The notes under the pieces: model-generated
Told to the model about the DNA's origin: nothing
The model's input: the letters and a program-made list of their open reading frames with translations, nothing else
Database searches by the model: none
Shown: one piece after another, positions 60,174-64,000 of the stretch
Position numbering within the stretch: position 1 is the stretch's first letter
Layout: each line of letters begins with the position of its first letter
Source of the DNA: Saccharopolyspora phatthalungensis
GTDB lineage: Bacteria > Actinomycetota > Actinomycetes > Mycobacteriales > Pseudonocardiaceae
Reading direction: 5' to 3'
Length of the DNA: 64,000 bases
NCBI RefSeq assembly: GCF_014203395.1
Contig: NZ_JACHIW010000001.1
Span: 5,749,501-5,813,500 of the forward strand
Program-made: the position numbers and the translations under genes

Positions 60174-60377
60174 ATGGCTACCGGTACGGTCAAGTGGTTC
60201 AACGCGGAGAAGGGCTACGGGTTCATCACGCCCGACGGCGGTGGCGCTGACGTCTTCGCCCACTACTCCGCGATCGACTCCTCCGGTTTCCGCACGCTGG
60301 AGGAGAACCAGCGGGTGGAGTTCGAGATCGCCCAGGGCCCGAAGGGGCCGCAGGCCGCGGGTATCCGCGCCATCTGA
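60174..60377 (+). CDS. cspA: Cold-shock protein, CspA family
   Basis: A 67-residue single cold-shock domain: [15 protein letters not shown] holds RNP1 (KGYGFI) and DVFAHYSAI holds RNP2. It binds single-stranded RNA or DNA and melts mRNA structure at low temperature. ATG 60174 follows AGGAGAAACAAGGA. The leader carries a terminator-like hairpin. The protein ends with the usual [10 protein letters not shown]. Confidence 0.95.
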   Translation: MATGTVKWFNAEKGYGFITPDGGGADVFAHYSAIDSSGFRTLEENQRVEFEIAQGPKGPQAAGIRAI

Positions 60378-60567
60378 AACAGGTCGTGCCTGTCAGGCAT
60401 GACGAACGCATCGGAGTGAGCTCTGGTGCCGCCTCCGATGGGCGGCAGATTCGGGCCGTCTGCGGTGCCGGTCTGCCGCCGAGGAGGACAACCTTTTCAC
60501 CCAATACGGGGTATGCCGCCGGGGTACGCTTCCAGCCCGCTGACGTTTAACCCGGTGCGAGGTCGAA

Positions 60568-61509
60568 GTGCCCCTGCGTGTGGTTGTCGCCGGTGCGACC
60601 GGCGTGGTCGGGAGAACACTGCTTCCGTTGTTGCGGGAGCGCGGTCATCACGTGACCGCGCTCGTGCGGCACGCGGGCCGGCTGGACGGCACGGCGCCGG
60701 TCGACGATGTCGCCGTGGCCGACCTGCTGGACCCGGCCGGGTTGAGCCGGGAGCTGCGCCGCGCGGCCCCGGACGTGGTGATCGATCAGACCTCTGGCTT
60801 CGGGAAAGCCGATCAGGACGAGGGCCTGCGCCGCACCGCACAGCTGCGCGAGCGCGGCGCGAAGCACCTCGTCGACGCCGCCGTCGAAGTGGGTGCGCGG
60901 CGCATCATCGGGCAGAGCATGACGGCCGCCTACCGGCCGCACGGGCACGATGTGCTCGACGAGGAATCACCACTGTGGACGGACGCGCCGGGCTGCTGGG
61001 GCAGCGCCGTCCGGGCCCTAGCGGCGATGGAAGAAGCGCTGCTGACCTGTCCGGACATCGAGGGCGTGGCGCTGCGCTACGGTGCGCTTTACGGACCGAA
61101 CACGCATTACGCCCCGGGCGGGGCGATCCATGAGCGGGTCTGTGGCAGCGAGCTGCCGTTGGTGTACGACGGCGTCGGCCTGACGTCGTTCACCCACGTT
61201 GACGATGCGGCCGGGGCGGTGCTCGAAATGCTCACCAACGGCGAGCCGGGCACCTACAATGTCGTCGACAACGAGCCGGCCGAATCCACGGAGTGGTTAC
61301 CGGCCTACGCGCGAATGGCGGGCGGCCCGGCCCCGGTGTCGCTGACCCTGGACCAGGCCAAGGCGCAACTGGACTGGTTGACAGTGCACCAACTGACCGA
61401 ACAGCGCGGCGCAACCAACTTCCGGTTGCGCGAAACGATGGGCTGGCGACCGACGTGGCCGAGCTGGCGCGAGGGATTCGCCAATTTGTTCGGCCTCTGG
61501 GCGGGTTGA
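60568..61509 (+). CDS. NAD(P)-dependent epimerase/dehydratase family protein
   Basis: A 313-residue atypical or extended SDR with the cofactor motif VVAGATGVVGRTLLPLL at the N-terminus, but without a clear YxxxK catalytic pair; GQSMTAAYRPHGH stands near the expected site. The family includes sugar epimerases, reductases and NAD-sensing proteins. GTG 60568 follows GAGG. Substrate unknown. It is a single gene between cspA and the GlcD paralog. Confidence 0.75.
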   Translation: MPLRVVVAGATGVVGRTLLPLLRERGHHVTALVRHAGRLDGTAPVDDVAVADLLDPAGLSRELRRAAPDVVIDQTSGFGKADQDEGLRRTAQLRERGAKHLVDAAVEVGARRIIGQSMTAAYRPHGHDVLDEESPLWTDAPGCWGSAVRALAAMEEALLTCPDIEGVALRYGALYGPNTHYAPGGAIHERVCGSELPLVYDGVGLTSFTHVDDAAGAVLEMLTNGEPGTYNVVDNEPAESTEWLPAYARMAGGPAPVSLTLDQAKAQLDWLTVHQLTEQRGATNFRLRETMGWRPTWPSWREGFANLFGLWAG

Positions 61510-61654
61510 TTCCTCGCGCCCGCGCGCAGCCGCTTGTTGCGGTTTGGCTAGTTATGATCGTTCCAGGGCTGGCGCGGGACTGGGAGACCAGGGGCGGCAC
61601 AGGTTAGGTTCAGTGGTAAGACCATGTCCCCGAGGCCGGAGACGAGAACAGCCG

Positions 61655-63079
61655 ATGACCGCCACTGATATGCACCCGCTGCGGCAGAAGTTGCCCGAAG
61701 GCACCGTGTTCGACGACCTCGACGTGCTGGAGGCCCACCGCAGCGACCGGGCCACGTTCTGCCCGGCGGGGACGCCCTCGGTGCTGGTCCGCGCCCGGTC
61801 CACTGAGGACGTTGCCACGACGCTGAAGTGGGCGCACGAGAACCGGATTCCGGTGGTGCCACAGGGCGCTCGCTCGGGGTTGTCCGGCGCGGCCAACGCC
61901 ATCGACGGCTGCATCCTGCTGTCGCTGGAGAAGATGGACGAAATCGTCGAGATCGACGCCGAGGAGCAGATCGCGGTCGTGCGACCCGGCGTGATCAACG
62001 GCGTGCTCGCGGCGAAGGTCGCCGAGTACGGGCTGTCCTACCCGCCCGACCCCGGCTCGCGCAGCATCTCGACCGTCGGCGGCAACGTGGCCACCAACGC
62101 GGGCGGCATGTGCTGCGTGAAGTACGGCGTCACGGGTGACTTCGTGCGCGGTCTGGAGGTAGTGCTCGCCGATGGCCGGGTGATGCGCACCGGCCGCCGC
62201 ACCGCCAAGGGCGTGGCCGGTTACGACCTGACCCGGCTGATCGTCGGTTCCGAAGGCACCCTCGGCGTGGTCACCGAGGTCACCGTCGCGTTGCGGCCGG
62301 CCGCCGCGCAACCGCTGACCGCGGTCGCGTTCTTCCCGGCCATCGCGGACGCGGCTCGCGCCGTCGCAGGCTACCTGGGGGAGGGCTACCGGCCGTCGGT
62401 TCTGGAGTTCATGGACGATCCGACGGTGCGCGCGGTGCAGCGCATCGCCGATCTCGGCTTCCCGGACGGCATGGCCGGCATGCTCCTCGTGCAGTCCGAC
62501 CGAGGGGAGGCCGCGCCGGGCGATCTGGCGGCCTTCGAGCGGGTGGCGCGTTCCTTCAGCGCCTCCGAGGTGGTCGTCGCCGACAACCCGGCCGAGGGAG
62601 AGCTGCTGATGCAGGCCCGGCGGCTGTGCGGCGACGCGCACGAGAACATGGGCCTGTCGCTACTGATCGACGACGTGTGCGTGCCCCGGCGACGCTTGGT
62701 GGACCTGGTCGAGGGGTTGGGGCGGATCGCCGAGCGGCACCGGGTGCAGGTGATGTGCGCGGGGCACGCGGGAGACGGCAACATGCACCCGGTGGTGGCC
62801 TTCGATGCCAGCGACCCGGACGAAACGGTCCGTGCGCAGGAGGCGTTCGACGCGATCATGGCGCTGGGGCTGGAGCTCGGCGGCACCATCACCGGCGAGC
62901 ACGGCGTCGGCTATCTCAAGCGGCGGTGGCTGGGCAAGGAACTCGACGAAGCGGGGCTGTGGACCCAGCACGCGATCAAGAACGCCCTTGACCCGCACAA
63001 CATCCTCAACCCCGGCCGCGTGCTGCCGGACCCGGGGTGCGGCGATTTCAACGAAAATCAACGCGCCGATTTCCATTGA
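61655..63079 (+). CDS. FAD-linked 2-hydroxyacid oxidase (GlcD-like), copy 2
   Basis: A 474-residue paralog of the protein at 41447-42847: FAD domain PQGARSGLSGAANAIDG and TVGGNVATNAGG, C-terminal HAGDGNMHP and GEHGVGYLK. The GAGTG of copy 1 is GARSG here, a change next to the FAD pyrophosphate that may alter binding. The natural substrate is probably another D-2-hydroxyacid. ATG 61655 follows GGAGACGAG. The final codons overlap a hairpin. Confidence 0.85.
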   Translation: MTATDMHPLRQKLPEGTVFDDLDVLEAHRSDRATFCPAGTPSVLVRARSTEDVATTLKWAHENRIPVVPQGARSGLSGAANAIDGCILLSLEKMDEIVEIDAEEQIAVVRPGVINGVLAAKVAEYGLSYPPDPGSRSISTVGGNVATNAGGMCCVKYGVTGDFVRGLEVVLADGRVMRTGRRTAKGVAGYDLTRLIVGSEGTLGVVTEVTVALRPAAAQPLTAVAFFPAIADAARAVAGYLGEGYRPSVLEFMDDPTVRAVQRIADLGFPDGMAGMLLVQSDRGEAAPGDLAAFERVARSFSASEVVVADNPAEGELLMQARRLCGDAHENMGLSLLIDDVCVPRRRLVDLVEGLGRIAERHRVQVMCAGHAGDGNMHPVVAFDASDPDETVRAQEAFDAIMALGLELGGTITGEHGVGYLKRRWLGKELDEAGLWTQHAIKNALDPHNILNPGRVLPDPGCGDFNENQRADFH

Positions 63080-63086
63080 AATCGCC
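63041..63086. terminator. Hairpin at the end of the GlcD-like gene
   Basis: GGCGATTTCAA (63041-63051) pairs perfectly with TTGAAATCGCC (63076-63086). An inner stem CGATTTC/GAAATCG (63067-63084) competes with it. It covers the stop codon and separates convergent genes, so it may serve both directions. Confidence 0.5.
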
Positions 63087-63096
63087 ACTAGGCCGG

Positions 63097-63261
63097 TCAG
63101 TCGTACTCCTCGTCGACCGGGACAGCGCGGTGCTGCTCGGCAAGGTCAGCCGGGTCGGCGTCGAGGGGCACCTCGACCGGCTCCGGCTCCTCGTCGTCAA
63201 GCACGTCCTCGGCCAGGCGGGCCTGTTCGGCGGCGTCGCCTTCCGGAGTTTCGGGGTCCAT
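63097..63261 (-). CDS. Small acidic protein (54 aa)
   Basis: ATG 63261 has GGAGG 4 bases upstream. The peptide is strongly acidic (many Glu and Asp, for example EDVLDDEEPEPVEVPLDAD) and has no hydrophobic segment. Short acidic proteins like this are common in actinomycetes and have no assigned function. The gene stands alone between the convergent GlcD-like gene and the thioesterase. Confidence 0.65.
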   Translation of the reverse strand: MDPETPEGDAAEQARLAEDVLDDEEPEPVEVPLDADPADLAEQHRAVPVDEEYD

Positions 63262-63487
63262 CGATCCTCCAGTGGGTAGCTGGTCCGAGTAACCGCCACG
63301 GTAACGAGCTCGACCGTGCGGCGCGAGGCTCACCCCAGGTGACCACGGTACGCCCGGAGCGGCCGAACGGATGCCGCCAACTCCGTGCGCGTCGCTGCCA
63401 GCCGCGCGACGACGGTGCTGGTCGACAGAGCCGTGGGTCCGGGTGCGCGGAACCCGCCGAATGGGGTTTCCGCGCACCCGCCGACGC

Positions 63488-63928
63488 TCAGCCGATGGAC
63501 CGGCCCGCGTAATCCGGCGGCGGCTCGATCAGCGCGGTGAGCCGTTCGGCCACCGCATCCGGGAACGGTGTCGTGCCGCCCTGCTTGCTGTCGACGTGCA
63601 ACGCCATGATCTCCTCGGTCGCGACGAGCGTGCCACCTACCGCCATCTCGTGACAGATGCGCACTTTCCTCGCGCCGATGCCCACGATGCGGCTGGTGAC
63701 CACCAGGTCCGAATCCGGCTTGACCTCCCGCAGGTAGCGCACGTGAGCCTCCACTGTGTACACCGAGCACCCGGTGTCGGCGCGGTATGCCGCATCGACA
63801 CCGACCTGGTCCAGCACAGCGTCGGTGGCGAGGCCGAACACCAGCACGTAGTACGCCTCGCTGAGGTGACCGTTGTAGTCGATCCACTCTGGACGGACCC
63901 GCTGACGATACTTGCGCAGCACGGTCAC
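63488..63928 (-). CDS. Hotdog-fold acyl-CoA thioesterase
   Basis: A 146-residue hotdog thioesterase of the 4-hydroxybenzoyl-CoA type. The N-terminal WIDYNGHLSEAYYVLVFG carries the active-site Asp/Asn-Gly-His region. GTG 63928 overlaps the stop of the upstream gene (GTGA), so the two are coupled. The upstream fragment looks like a carnitine/3-hydroxyacyl dehydrogenase tail. In carnitine breakdown a thioesterase of this kind releases betaine from betainyl-CoA, and this sequence would fit that role. That assignment is inference. Confidence 0.8.
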   Translation of the reverse strand: MTVLRKYRQRVRPEWIDYNGHLSEAYYVLVFGLATDAVLDQVGVDAAYRADTGCSVYTVEAHVRYLREVKPDSDLVVTSRIVGIGARKVRICHEMAVGGTLVATEEIMALHVDSKQGGTTPFPDAVAERLTALIEPPPDYAGRSIG

Positions 63929-64000
63929 GGCTTGCCGTTGCGCACGCCGTCGATCGCCCGCATCACCGCGATCACCGCTCGGTCGCGCTCGGCGACCAGC
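63925..64000 (-). CDS. C-terminal end of a gene leaving the window, possibly carnitine 3-dehydrogenase
   Basis: Only about 24 residues are visible: LVAERDRAVIAVMRAIDGVR and a short NGKP tail. The pattern resembles the C-terminus of 3-hydroxyacyl-CoA/L-carnitine dehydrogenases, which often pair with a thioesterase. The stop overlaps the thioesterase start. The evidence is thin because so little is seen. Confidence 0.4.
   Translation of the reverse strand, partial: LVAERDRAVIAVMRAIDGVRNGKP

Noticed and set aside
60426..61133. A 235-codon frame overlapping the SDR gene at 60568
   Set aside because: It is Arg/Gly-rich, has no domain and is out of phase with the clear Rossmann-fold protein.

Overview
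The window reads as a chromosome segment of a high-GC, GTG-start-rich actinomycete. A two-domain geosmin synthase, a fused glycine/sarcosine betaine methyltransferase, WS/DGAT and GlcD-type genes, and tandem 'GTGAGTCCCT'-type terminators point to the Pseudonocardiaceae (Saccharopolyspora or Actinopolyspora-like). That placement is inferred from gene content, not from a marker gene. No rRNA, tRNA or CRISPR array was seen.

Layout. (1) 1-11529, plus strand: a tightly overlapped exopolysaccharide-type cluster. It holds a 5'-truncated ATP-grasp gene, an FAD oxidoreductase, a polyprenyl-phosphate sugar transferase, two GT4 and one processive GT2 glycosyltransferase, an NAD-dependent epimerase, a membrane-anchored GH18 hydrolase, two LuxR-type response regulators and a soluble histidine kinase. 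(2) 11765-12885: an Lrp/AsnC regulator and a LysE exporter with overlapping ends. (3) 12990-19129, minus strand: five translationally coupled genes of unknown purpose (SAM methyltransferase, two FemAB/GNAT-like acyltransferases, MFS exporter, HDXXH protein). They are preceded by a regulatory-looking, lower-GC gap. This is the best candidate for an undescribed system. (4) 19852-26595: a lipoprotein esterase, an alpha/beta hydrolase, a Tat-exported aldose epimerase, a secreted GH2 enzyme and an acyl-CoA synthetase.

(5) 27353-37660, plus strand: a complete betaine-forming methyl cycle. The fused GSMT/SDMT uses SAM to turn glycine into betaine, MetK makes SAM, AhcY splits the SAH product, an adenosine kinase removes adenosine, and MetF and MetH remethylate homocysteine. 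A strong terminator closes the run. (6) 38147-45126: a small ORF, a WS/DGAT acyltransferase, a carboxylesterase, a GlcD-like oxidase and a fused E1 2-oxoacid dehydrogenase. (7) 45263-47930: a LysR gene followed by an IS110/IS1111-type element with a structured 3' non-coding end that may hold its bridge RNA.

(8) 48102-53205: an ELFV amino-acid dehydrogenase, a DAO-family oxidase and an aminoadipate-semialdehyde-type ALDH (perhaps lysine or pipecolate catabolism), a likely remnant of a mu-crystallin family gene, and a class-A beta-lactamase-fold protein. (9) 53339-58219, minus strand: geosmin synthase, a YtcJ-type amidohydrolase and a YezG-like protein. (10) 58452-64000: an ELFV dehydrogenase behind a strong promoter and a short leader ORF, cspA behind a likely attenuator, an epimerase, a second GlcD paralog, a small acidic protein, and a thioesterase overlapping the end of a gene that leaves the window, possibly a carnitine dehydrogenase.
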